64,000 nucleotides of DNA. Source: Vicinamibacterales bacterium. GTDB taxonomy: Bacteria; Acidobacteriota; Vicinamibacteria; Vicinamibacterales; UBA8438. Location: assembly GCA_958296065.1 (NCBI GenBank), contig CATQHX010000008.1, forward strand, positions 62,001 to 126,000, in the 5' to 3' direction. Numbering within the stretch: position 1 is the stretch's first letter; every line of letters begins with the position of its first letter. The position numbers and the translations under genes were made by a program. Positions 17,082 to 24,566 of the stretch are shown in pieces. The notes below the pieces were generated by a model. That model had not been told where the DNA came from. It saw nothing but the letters and a program-made list of their open reading frames with translations, and searched no databases.

Positions 17082-18568
17082 CCCAAATCGCGCTCGGCGA
17101 ATGTCATCCATTCGAGGCGGCGGGCCGGCAGTTCCTGTACCTGGTGCCGAGCGCCGCGGTGTTCGCGCTCGACGACACTTCGGCCGCCGTCGTCGAGACG
17201 CTTCGCGGCGGGCATCTGGCCGCGCCCGACCTGTACTCCCGGCTGGCGCCCCGCTTCGACGCGCGGGTGGTGGAGGCGAGCCTCGCGGAGCTGGCCGGCG
17301 CGCGCGCCATCCTGCCGGTCGATCCGGCGCCGGTCGCGGCCCCGCCGCCCGAGCCGGCCCCGAACATCATCCCGCTGAAGCCGATCCCGCTCTCGACGCT
17401 GGTGGTCAACGTCACGAACCGCTGCAACCTGAGCTGTGCGTACTGCTACGAGTACGGCGAGGACAAGATCGCCGAGCCGACCGCGGGCGGCATGCCGAAG
17501 CTGATGAGCGAGGAGACCGCGCGCGAGAGCGTCGAGTTCATGATCGAGCGGTCGGGCAACAGCCCGGTGGTGCGGCTGACGTTCTTCGGCGGCGAGACGT
17601 TGCTGAATTTCGCGGTGCTGGAGAAGACCATCCCGTACGCACGCCGGCGCGCCGCCGAGGCGGGCAAGCGGGTGGAGTTCAGCCTGACGACCAACGGCAC
17701 GCTGCTGCGCCCCGAGGTCATCGAGTTCCTGGCCGACAACGACGTGGGGGTCACCATCTCGATCGACGGCCCGAAGGAGATGCAGGACAAGTTCCGCGTG
17801 TTCCACGACGGGCGGGGCAGCTACGACGTGGTGGCCCCCAAGGTCCGCGAGCTGCTCAAGCGGCACACCTCGCGACCGATCGGCGCGCGGGTGACGCTGA
17901 CCTCCGACGTGCTCGACATCACCCGCATCTACCGGCACCTGCGGGAGGAGGTCGGCTTCTGGGAGGTCGGCTTCGCGCCGGTCACCACCTCTCCGGGCCG
18001 CGCCCACGCCATCGGGGAGACCGGCTTCGACTCGATGCTGGGGCAGTTCCGGGAGCTGGCCCACGAGTTCCTGGAGGCGGCTCTCGCGGGCCGGCATCAC
18101 GGCTTCAGCAACGTGCGCGACACGGTCGAGGAACTCCACAAGGGGGCCAGCAAGGCGCTGCCGTGCGGCGCGGGACTCGGCCTGATGGGGGTGGCGACGA
18201 ACGGCGACGTGGCGCTCTGCCACCGCTTCGCCGGCTCCGACGCCCATAAGCTCGGGACCGTGCAGGACGGTGTCGACGAGACGTCGCAGGAGGCGTTCCT
18301 CGACGCGCACCACATCGATCGCAAGACCGACTGCCGGACCTGCTGGGCGCGTCCGCTCTGCGCCGGCGGCTGCTACCACGAGGCGTACACGCGCTACGGG
18401 ACCACGCAGGCGCCCAACCTGCATTACTGCGAATGGATCCGGGGCTGGACCGAGACCTGCCTGGAGATCTACGGAGAGATCGCCGAGCGGAACCCCGCGT
18501 ACCTGCGGCGTTTCGACGGCGGCGGCACTCCGGAAGAGGGCAACGATGACGCACCTGAGACCCATTAA
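17078..18568 (+). CDS. qhpD: Radical SAM/SPASM peptide thioether cross-linking enzyme
   Basis: This 496-residue protein, GTG start at 17078, overlaps the qhpA stop by four bases. The N-terminal 90 residues look like a peptide-binding PqqD-like region. The radical SAM motif is CNLSCAYC (Cys116, 120, 123), followed by FFGGETLLNF. The SPASM part has the cysteine-rich series CGAGLGLMG, LCHRFAGS, DCRTCWARPLCAGGCYHE and HYCEWIRG, for two auxiliary Fe-S clusters. QhpD joins Cys sulfur to Asp/Glu methylene carbons in the gamma subunit, before its export. The substrate gene qhpC follows and overlaps by 23 bp. The alternative 'generic SPASM maturase' is less likely given the fitting substrate. Confidence 0.95.
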   Translation: MTQIALGECHPFEAAGRQFLYLVPSAAVFALDDTSAAVVETLRGGHLAAPDLYSRLAPRFDARVVEASLAELAGARAILPVDPAPVAAPPPEPAPNIIPLKPIPLSTLVVNVTNRCNLSCAYCYEYGEDKIAEPTAGGMPKLMSEETARESVEFMIERSGNSPVVRLTFFGGETLLNFAVLEKTIPYARRRAAEAGKRVEFSLTTNGTLLRPEVIEFLADNDVGVTISIDGPKEMQDKFRVFHDGRGSYDVVAPKVRELLKRHTSRPIGARVTLTSDVLDITRIYRHLREEVGFWEVGFAPVTTSPGRAHAIGETGFDSMLGQFRELAHEFLEAALAGRHHGFSNVRDTVEELHKGASKALPCGAGLGLMGVATNGDVALCHRFAGSDAHKLGTVQDGVDETSQEAFLDAHHIDRKTDCRTCWARPLCAGGCYHEAYTRYGTTQAPNLHYCEWIRGWTETCLEIYGEIAERNPAYLRRFDGGGTPEEGNDDAPETH

Positions 18569-18941
18569 CCAGAAGGCGGCCCGGATCGCGCAGGGGATGG
18601 CCGAGGCCCGGCATCGCGCAGGGGCCGGGAACGGCCGGACCGGCGGTGGCGAGGACGGCCGCGTGGTGGCGTTGCAGGACAGTCCGGCGGGTCCGCCGCA
18701 GCAGGAGGGGCCGCACATCCCCCTCGGCTGCAGCTTCATCTTCCTGCCCGGTTGGGAGGCGGACAGCAACGGCGGCGCGGCGGGGCTGTGCCAGCCGGTC
18801 GAGCGCGACCTGTTCGACTGCCACCTCGGCTGCTTCTGGCCGGCGCAGGTGCCGGATCAGTTGAATCACGCGCCCGACTGGACGGGCAAATGCGCCGCGG
18901 CGCAGAAGGACTGGCGGAAGGTTGACCTCATATTCCCGTAG
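18546..18941 (+). CDS. qhpC: Quinohemoprotein amine dehydrogenase gamma subunit precursor (CTQ peptide)
   Basis: This 131-residue precursor starts at ATG 18546 after GAAGAGGG. If the mature chain begins at Pro56 (PHIPLGC), every cross-link residue falls on the numbering known from Paracoccus: Cys7-Glu16, Cys27-Asp33 and Cys41-Asp49 for the thioethers, and Cys37-Trp43 for CTQ (precursor 62/71, 82/88, 96/104, 92/98). The end ..QDWRK-like KDWRKVDLIFP also fits. Unusual points are a leader of about 55 residues, roughly twice the 28 of Paracoccus, and a fifth cysteine (mature 61). The peptide would be cross-linked by QhpD, trimmed by QhpE, exported by QhpF and oxidised with QhpG's help. Confidence 0.95.
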   Translation: MTHLRPINQKAARIAQGMAEARHRAGAGNGRTGGGEDGRVVALQDSPAGPPQQEGPHIPLGCSFIFLPGWEADSNGGAAGLCQPVERDLFDCHLGCFWPAQVPDQLNHAPDWTGKCAAAQKDWRKVDLIFP

Positions 18942-19002
18942 CGGTGCTTCCGGCGCGCGTGACCAGGCCCAGCCGCGGGTCGTGCAACCGCGCGGCAGTG
19001 CA

Positions 19003-20139
19003 ATGGGCTTCGGTCGCCGCATCGCGCGTCTGGCGCTCGCGACGGCGCTCGGTGCGCTGGTCGCCCTGGCCGGCCAGCCGGCCGCGGCCCAGGAGGCGTC
19101 GTCCGCGCCGCGGGTGTCGGCCGGCGACGGCACGCTCTATCTCGGTGGATTTCCCAGCCGCATCTTCGTCATCGACGAGGCGACCACCAGCGTCGTCGAC
19201 GAGATCGCGGTGCCGAACGGCTCTCCGCGCGCGATGGTCGTCTCGGAGGATCGCGAGCGCTTCCACTTTCTCGATCCGACCATGCAGTATCTGACGACGG
19301 TCGACGTCGCCTCGCGGGAGGTCACCGACTCGTTCAGGCTCAGCGAGGGCAATCGCACCGTGCGCATCCGCGGGTTCCGGGTGGCGCCGGACGGGCGGAC
19401 CGCGATTCTCAACCTCGACACCGCGGTCAAGCTGATCGATCGCTTCGAGGTCGAGCCGTACCGGTTGGTGGAAGTAGATCTGGCGACCCACGAGATCCTG
19501 CAGGAGCTGCCGTGGCCGGCGGGACAGCCGACCCCCCGGACGCGTTTCCTGTACTCGCCCGACGGCGAGTACGTGTACCACTTCGGCCGCGACGTGATCG
19601 TCCTGGAGACCGAGGCATTCACGGAGGTCGATCGCTGGTCGCTCCGCGAGCCGGTGGAGCCCGGCGTGGGGCCGATCCGGTTCGGGTTCTCCACCGACCT
19701 GCTCTACGAGGAGCCCGGGTTCTTCACCAACCTGTTCACCCTGCACGACGAGGCGCAGGATCGCGACCTGATGGGCATCGCCCGCATCGATCTGCCGAAC
19801 CGGGAGGTAGATTTCTACACGCTGGGGCCGGCGCGGGGCATTCAGTTCGCGCTGGCGCCGGGACGGGAGACCGCCTACGGCCTGCAGAGCAGCATCGAGG
19901 GCTACGAGTTCTGGACCTTCGACCTCGAGCAGCGGCGGATCGGTCAACGCCGGCAGGTCGCGGGCCGGCCGCGCATGGCTCTCGACGTCAGCACCAACGG
20001 CGAGGTGCTCTACATCTCGTCGGCCGGAAACACCATCGATTTCTACGACGCCGCGTCGTTCGATTACCTCGACACGCTGGCGCTGGACGGCGACATGACG
20101 TCGGGGCTCATCGTGATTCCGTCTTCGCCGGCGCCCTGA
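19003..20139 (+). CDS. qhpB: Quinohemoprotein amine dehydrogenase beta subunit (beta-propeller)
   Basis: This 378-residue protein has a signal peptide (RLALATALGALVALAGQPAAAQ, ending near 27) followed by a seven-bladed propeller of YVTN-like repeats (DGTLYLGGFPSRIFVIDEAT, AMVVSEDRERFHFLDP, RMALDVSTNGEVLYISSAGN). In QHNDH the beta propeller packs on the CTQ-bearing gamma chain and shapes the amine pocket. ATG 19003 begins the signal peptide; a TTG at 18922 inside qhpC is in frame but unlikely. It follows qhpC by 61 bp on the same strand. The order A-D-C-B matches the known qhp core. Confidence 0.9.
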   Translation: MGFGRRIARLALATALGALVALAGQPAAAQEASSAPRVSAGDGTLYLGGFPSRIFVIDEATTSVVDEIAVPNGSPRAMVVSEDRERFHFLDPTMQYLTTVDVASREVTDSFRLSEGNRTVRIRGFRVAPDGRTAILNLDTAVKLIDRFEVEPYRLVEVDLATHEILQELPWPAGQPTPRTRFLYSPDGEYVYHFGRDVIVLETEAFTEVDRWSLREPVEPGVGPIRFGFSTDLLYEEPGFFTNLFTLHDEAQDRDLMGIARIDLPNREVDFYTLGPARGIQFALAPGRETAYGLQSSIEGYEFWTFDLEQRRIGQRRQVAGRPRMALDVSTNGEVLYISSAGNTIDFYDAASFDYLDTLALDGDMTSGLIVIPSSPAP

Positions 20140-20178
20140 CGCACGTCGCGACCCGGGCGCACTTCGGATGCCGGCGGA

Positions 20179-20325
20179 ATGCTGTCCCGTGTCCGGGAAT
20201 GGGTCTGCATCTCTCCCGTGGCCGACAAGACTGCGGACTCGGTCATCTGCCGGCGCTGCCCGGAGGTCGTCTTGGGGGAACTGCGGAAGCTGAAGCGTAG
20301 ACTCTCTCAAGTGACAATCCGATAG
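20179..20325 (+). CDS. Possible 48-residue protein between qhpB and qhpF
   Basis: An ATG frame of 48 codons ends 8 bp before qhpF. It encodes an N-terminal part with WVCISPVADK and a basic helix after a CxxC pair (VICRRCPEVVLGELRKLKRRL). Third codon positions are mostly G/C, like the neighbouring genes. There is no strong ribosome site, and no qhp family member of this kind is known. It may be a metal-binding microprotein or a chance frame in a 194-bp gap. Confidence 0.3.
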   Translation: MLSRVREWVCISPVADKTADSVICRRCPEVVLGELRKLKRRLSQVTIR

Positions 20326-20333
20326 GGAAGCCG

Positions 20334-22199
20334 GTGTTGAAACGCCGCCGGGACAGGCTTCTCGATCCGCAGTTCCGGCGGGCGCTGGCCTACGTCGCGC
20401 CGTACTGGCGGCGTCTCGCGTTGGTCGTCGGCCTCAGCCTCGCCAGCACCGCGGCGTCGCTGGTCGTCCCACTGCTGTCCCGCAGCCTCATCGACGACGC
20501 CTTGCTCGCCGGCGACCGGGCCGTGCTGGTGCGCATCGTCGCGCTGTTCGTCGGCCTGACCGGCCTCGGTTTCCTGCTGAACGTCGCCAGCGGCCTGCGC
20601 TACACCCGGGTGTCGGCGGAGATCCTGTTCGACATGCGGCTCGATCTCTACCGCCATTTGCAGCGCCTCTCGCCCCGCTTCTACGCCCGCACGCGGCTCG
20701 GCGATATCGTCTCGCGCCTGAACAACGATATCGGCGAGATCCAGCGCGTGGCGGCCGAGGCCGCGCTGTCGTGGATCGGCAACCTCCTGTTTCTGGCCGG
20801 GTCGGTCGGCATGATGATCTGGCTCGACCTGCGGTTGTTCCTGGCCGGCATCGCCGTGCTGCCGCTGAGCGTCTGGGCGCTGGTCGCCTACCGCCGCCGC
20901 CTCGAGGGGCGTGTGGCCACTTTCCGCGAACGGAGCGCCGACATCGGCAGCTTCCTGATCGAGACGCTGTCGGCCATGAAGCTCGTGGTCACCGCCAACG
21001 CGCAGGATCGCGAGCTGACGCGGTTCCGCGATCGGAACGACGCGTTCATCGGCGCGCTGATGGCGATGCAGCGGCTCACCTACCTGGCCGGCGGGTTGCC
21101 GGGCGTGCTGCTGTCCGGCGGCTTGGGCGTGGTGTTTCTCTACGGCGGCTTCCGCTATCTCGACGGCACCCTGACGATGGGGACGCTGGTGGCGTTCATG
21201 GCTTACCAGACGCGGCTGATGGCGCCCGTGCAGGGGCTGATGGGGCTCTACGCCAGCCTCGCCACGGCCAAGGTCTCGCTGGCGCGCGTGCACGAGATCG
21301 CCGATGCGCCGGTCGACGTGGAGGAAGCGCCGGGGGCGTCGGCTCCCGCGGACGTTCGCGGCGTGGTGGAGTTCGACGGGGTGAGCTTCTCGTTCGAGCG
21401 TGGCGCGCCGACCCTGGAGAACGTGTCGTTCAGCGCCGCGCCGGGGGAGACCGTCGCCATTGTCGGCCGCAGCGGGGTTGGGAAGTCGACCGTGGCCGAT
21501 CTGCTCCTCCGGTTCGTCGACCCGGACCGCGGGGCCGTTCGGCTCGACGGCCGTGATCTGCGGGGGCTGCCGCTGGGTTTCCTGCGCCGGCACGTGGCGC
21601 TGGTCGAGCACGCGCCGTTCATCTTCCACGCGTCGATGGCCGAGAACGTGCGCTACGCCCGGCCGGAGGCGAGCGACGGCGATGTGGAGGCGGCCGCGCG
21701 GGGCGCGGGCATCCACGACTTCATCGCGGGCCTCCCGGAGGGCTACCGGACCGTGGTCGGCGAGCGGGGCGCGGCGCTGTCGGCGGGCGAGCGGCAACGG
21801 GTCGGCATCGCCCGCGCGCTGCTCGCCGATCCGACCGTGCTGGTGCTCGACGAGGCGACCGCCTCGCTGGATCCGGTCGCGGAGCGGCGCGTCATCGACG
21901 GTTACGAGGCGCTCATGCGGAAACGGACGACGCTGCTCGTCACGCACCGTCTCGGACTTGCCCGGCGGGCGGACCGCGTCGTGGCGCTCGATGGGGCGCG
22001 CGTTGCGGAGATCGGTCCGCCGGAGGAGCTGCTGGCGCGAGGCGGGGTCTTCGCGCGGCTGTTCGAGCCCCGGTTGCGGACCTCGAATCAGAGGGAAACC
22101 GAACACTCCGGGACGCGTACCGGCTCGACGGAGGAGCACGAGTCGGCCGGGGAGCAGGACGAGACGCCGCACGCGCGGGAAGCCACGCCGGCCCGGTAG
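20334..22199 (+). CDS. qhpF: ABC exporter of the QHNDH gamma subunit peptide
   Basis: This 621-residue fused half-transporter has a six-helix membrane domain (about 20-310, e.g. LALVVGLSLASTAASLVVPLL) and a nucleotide-binding domain with Walker A GRSGVGKST (about 378-386), signature LSAGERQRVG (about 482) and Walker B VLVLDEATA (about 503), plus the H-loop THRLGLARR. The start is GTG 20334 after AGGGAAG. QhpF in Paracoccus is needed to move the cross-linked gamma peptide to the periplasm. The C-terminal 40 residues are a hydrophilic tail (NQRETEHSGTRTGSTEEHES) not part of the ABC fold. The position between qhpB and qhpE supports the assignment. Confidence 0.9.
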   Translation: MLKRRRDRLLDPQFRRALAYVAPYWRRLALVVGLSLASTAASLVVPLLSRSLIDDALLAGDRAVLVRIVALFVGLTGLGFLLNVASGLRYTRVSAEILFDMRLDLYRHLQRLSPRFYARTRLGDIVSRLNNDIGEIQRVAAEAALSWIGNLLFLAGSVGMMIWLDLRLFLAGIAVLPLSVWALVAYRRRLEGRVATFRERSADIGSFLIETLSAMKLVVTANAQDRELTRFRDRNDAFIGALMAMQRLTYLAGGLPGVLLSGGLGVVFLYGGFRYLDGTLTMGTLVAFMAYQTRLMAPVQGLMGLYASLATAKVSLARVHEIADAPVDVEEAPGASAPADVRGVVEFDGVSFSFERGAPTLENVSFSAAPGETVAIVGRSGVGKSTVADLLLRFVDPDRGAVRLDGRDLRGLPLGFLRRHVALVEHAPFIFHASMAENVRYARPEASDGDVEAAARGAGIHDFIAGLPEGYRTVVGERGAALSAGERQRVGIARALLADPTVLVLDEATASLDPVAERRVIDGYEALMRKRTTLLVTHRLGLARRADRVVALDGARVAEIGPPEELLARGGVFARLFEPRLRTSNQRETEHSGTRTGSTEEHESAGEQDETPHAREATPAR

Positions 22200-22203
22200 C
22201 GGT

Positions 22204-22896
22204 ATGCGACCATTCGTTGTCGGCGTCATCGACAGCGGCATCCATGCCAGCCATCCGCACATCGGCGCGGTTGCGGCAGGCGCCGGCTTCGACCGCGACG
22301 GAAACGTCCGTGAGGACGTCGTCGACCGGCTGGGGCACGGCACGGCCGTCGCCGCGGCGATGCAGGATCTCGCGCCCGCTGCCCACGTATGTCCGCTCAA
22401 GGTTTTCGACCGCACGCTCGACACCTCGGTCGCGGCGCTCGTCGCGGCCATAGACTGGGCGGCGCTGCACAGGTTGCCGCTCGTGAACCTCAGCCTGGGC
22501 ACCAGAGACCGATCCCGAGCGGGTGCGTTGACGGAAGCCGTCGGGTGTGCCCGCCGGGCCGGCACCGTCATCGTGGCGGCCGGTTCCGATCGGGGCGTCG
22601 ACTGGCTGCCCGGCACGCTCGATCTCGACGGCGTCATTCGCGTCGAGCTCGACTGGGCCTGCCCCCGCGGCTCGCACTCGGTGACTGGTGCTCCCGATGC
22701 ACCGGTGTGCCGCACCTGCGGCTATCCCCGTCCGATCCCGGGCGTCGACCCGGAACGGAACCTCAAGGGGCTCAGCTTCGCCGTCGCGAACGTTGCCGGC
22801 ATCGCGGCTCGAACCATGATCGAGACTGGTCTTCGAGGGTGCGAGAGAGTTGTCGCCGAACTGCGCTTGCGCGCTGCGAGCTCCAGAATCTCGTGA
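22204..22896 (+). CDS. qhpE: Subtilisin-like leader peptidase for the QHNDH gamma subunit
   Basis: This 230-residue subtilase has no signal peptide and so acts in the cytoplasm. The catalytic triad is readable as Asp10 (VIDSGIHASHP), His45 (GHGTAVAAA) and Ser191 (GLSFAVANVAG). A CxxC pair (CRTCGYPRPIPG, about 169-180) lies just before the serine. QhpE is an unusual subtilisin that removes the gamma-subunit leader after QhpD has acted. The start is ATG 22204, four bases after the qhpF stop, so the genes are tightly linked. At 230 residues it is small for a subtilase but in the range of QhpE. It is the last gene of the cluster. Confidence 0.9.
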   Translation: MRPFVVGVIDSGIHASHPHIGAVAAGAGFDRDGNVREDVVDRLGHGTAVAAAMQDLAPAAHVCPLKVFDRTLDTSVAALVAAIDWAALHRLPLVNLSLGTRDRSRAGALTEAVGCARRAGTVIVAAGSDRGVDWLPGTLDLDGVIRVELDWACPRGSHSVTGAPDAPVCRTCGYPRPIPGVDPERNLKGLSFAVANVAGIAARTMIETGLRGCERVVAELRLRAASSRIS

Positions 22897-22973
22897 ACCG
22901 CGCGGCCGACCGCGGTTCCGCCGATCCGTAGCTTGCGACCGGCCGGACGCGGCGGGGGTGTCATACTCGGACC

Positions 22974-24566
22974 GTGCGGAAGTTCAACACGGAAGGCCCC
23001 GTCGTCGCACAGGATCACTACTGTGTCCCGCCGCTGGAACGGTTGAACCTGCCGTCGATCCTGGAGTTGATCGCAGACAAGCGCTACTTCGTGCTGCATG
23101 CGCCCCGTCAGACCGGCAAGACGTCCGCCCTGCTCGCGCTGCGCGATCTGCTCAACAGCGGTACCGAAGGTGACTTCCGGTGCGTGTACGTGAACGTCGA
23201 GGCCGCGCAAGCCGTGCGCGAGGACGTGCAGCGGGCCATGCGGGTCATTCTGGGCGAGTTGGCCTCTCGGGCTCGATCGACGGGCGACGAGTTTCTCTAC
23301 GACGTCTGGCCGGACGTACTGGCGACCTTCCGGGAGGGCGCGCTTGCCGAGGCGCTGACCCGCTGGTGCGAGAATACCGCGGCGCCGATCGTGCTGCTGC
23401 TCGACGAGATCGACACCCTGATCGGCGACACGCTGATCGCCGTGCTGCGACAGTTGCGGGCGCGCTACGACCGGCGTCCGGAGAGCTTTCCGCAGAGCGT
23501 AGTTCTGTGCGGCGTGCGCGACGTGCGCGACTACCGGATTCAATCGAGCGCCGAGAACGCGGCGATTGCCGGCGGCAGCGCCTTCAACGTCAGGGCCGAA
23601 TCACTGCGCCTCGGCGACTTCACCGAGGCCGAGGTGCGCTCCCTGCTGGACCAGCACACCCGGGAGACGGGTCAGGCGTTCACGCCGGAGGCCCTGGAGA
23701 CGGTCTGGCGGCAGACCCGGGGTCAGCCGTGGCTGGTGAACGCGCTCTGCCGCCGGGCCTGCTTCGACGAGCCGGCGGGCCGCGACCGTTCCCGGGCCAT
23801 TGCCGCCGATGATGTCTATCGAGCCCAGGAACACCTCATCCTCAGCCGGCAGGTGCACCTCGACCAGCTCGCCGACAAGCTGCAGGAGGATCGAGTCCGC
23901 CGCGTGGTCGAGCCGCTGCTGAGCGGGGCGAGCGAAGACGAGTCGTCCACCCGCGACCTGGAGTACGTCCGCGATCTGGGCCTGATTGCGAAAGACGATC
24001 CGCCGCGCATCGCCAACCCCATCTACGCGGAGATTGTGCCGCGCGAGCTCACCTATCCCGTCCAGGCGAAGCTGATTCAGGACATTGCCTGGTACGTCGA
24101 CGAGGACGGCGGCCTCGATGTCGACAAGCTGCTCGGCGCCTTCCAGGCGTTCTTCCGCGAGCACTCGGAGCACTGGCTGGGCCGTTTCGACTACGCGGAG
24201 GCCGGCCCGCAGCTCATTCTGCAGGCGTTCCTGCAGCGCGTGGTGAACGGCGGGGGTCGCATCGAGCGGGAGTACGGCCTGGGCCGGGGACGCACCGACC
24301 TGCTTGTCGTCTGGCCGCGCGGCGGCGCGCCGGCGCCGGACACCGAGACCGACAGATTCGTGATCGAGTGCAAGGTGGCGCACCGGGGCCTCGAGCGGAC
24401 GATTGACGAAGGCGTGGCGCAGACGGCCGGCTACATGGACCGCTGCGCGGCGCATACCGGCCATCTGGTCGTGTTCGACCGCCGGGCGGACAGGTCGTGG
24501 GACGAGAAGATCTTTCGCCGCGACGCAACCCGGGACGGCCGACCGATTACCGTCTGGGGGACGTGA
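22974..24566 (+). CDS. AAA ATPase fused to a PD-(D/E)XK nuclease-like domain
   Basis: This 530-residue protein has Walker A HAPRQTGKTSALL (about 42-54), Walker B IVLLLDEIDTLIGD (about 138-151), then helical and winged-helix regions. The C-terminal restriction-like domain reads GRGRTDLLVVW...FVIECKV, giving the Asp and ExK residues of the PD-(D/E)XK fold. Such ATPase-nuclease fusions are widespread, mostly uncharacterised, and often found near mobile or defence genes (family knowledge). The start is GTG 22974. It follows qhpE by 77 bp but has no logical place in amine oxidation. Its 3' end overlaps the convergent acetamidase gene by 20 bp. Confidence 0.8.
   Translation: MRKFNTEGPVVAQDHYCVPPLERLNLPSILELIADKRYFVLHAPRQTGKTSALLALRDLLNSGTEGDFRCVYVNVEAAQAVREDVQRAMRVILGELASRARSTGDEFLYDVWPDVLATFREGALAEALTRWCENTAAPIVLLLDEIDTLIGDTLIAVLRQLRARYDRRPESFPQSVVLCGVRDVRDYRIQSSAENAAIAGGSAFNVRAESLRLGDFTEAEVRSLLDQHTRETGQAFTPEALETVWRQTRGQPWLVNALCRRACFDEPAGRDRSRAIAADDVYRAQEHLILSRQVHLDQLADKLQEDRVRRVVEPLLSGASEDESSTRDLEYVRDLGLIAKDDPPRIANPIYAEIVPRELTYPVQAKLIQDIAWYVDEDGGLDVDKLLGAFQAFFREHSEHWLGRFDYAEAGPQLILQAFLQRVVNGGGRIEREYGLGRGRTDLLVVWPRGGAPAPDTETDRFVIECKVAHRGLERTIDEGVAQTAGYMDRCAAHTGHLVVFDRRADRSWDEKIFRRDATRDGRPITVWGT

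Noticed and set aside
15315-17111. Long reverse-strand frame opposite qhpA
   Set aside because: It is an antisense shadow. The forward strand carries two CxxCH haem motifs, a signal peptide and translational overlap with qhpD.
17078-18941. Radical SAM plus small Cys-rich peptide as an unknown sactipeptide or ranthipeptide cluster
   Set aside because: The spacing of all Cys, Asp, Glu and Trp residues matches the QHNDH gamma subunit exactly, and the partner subunits are adjacent.
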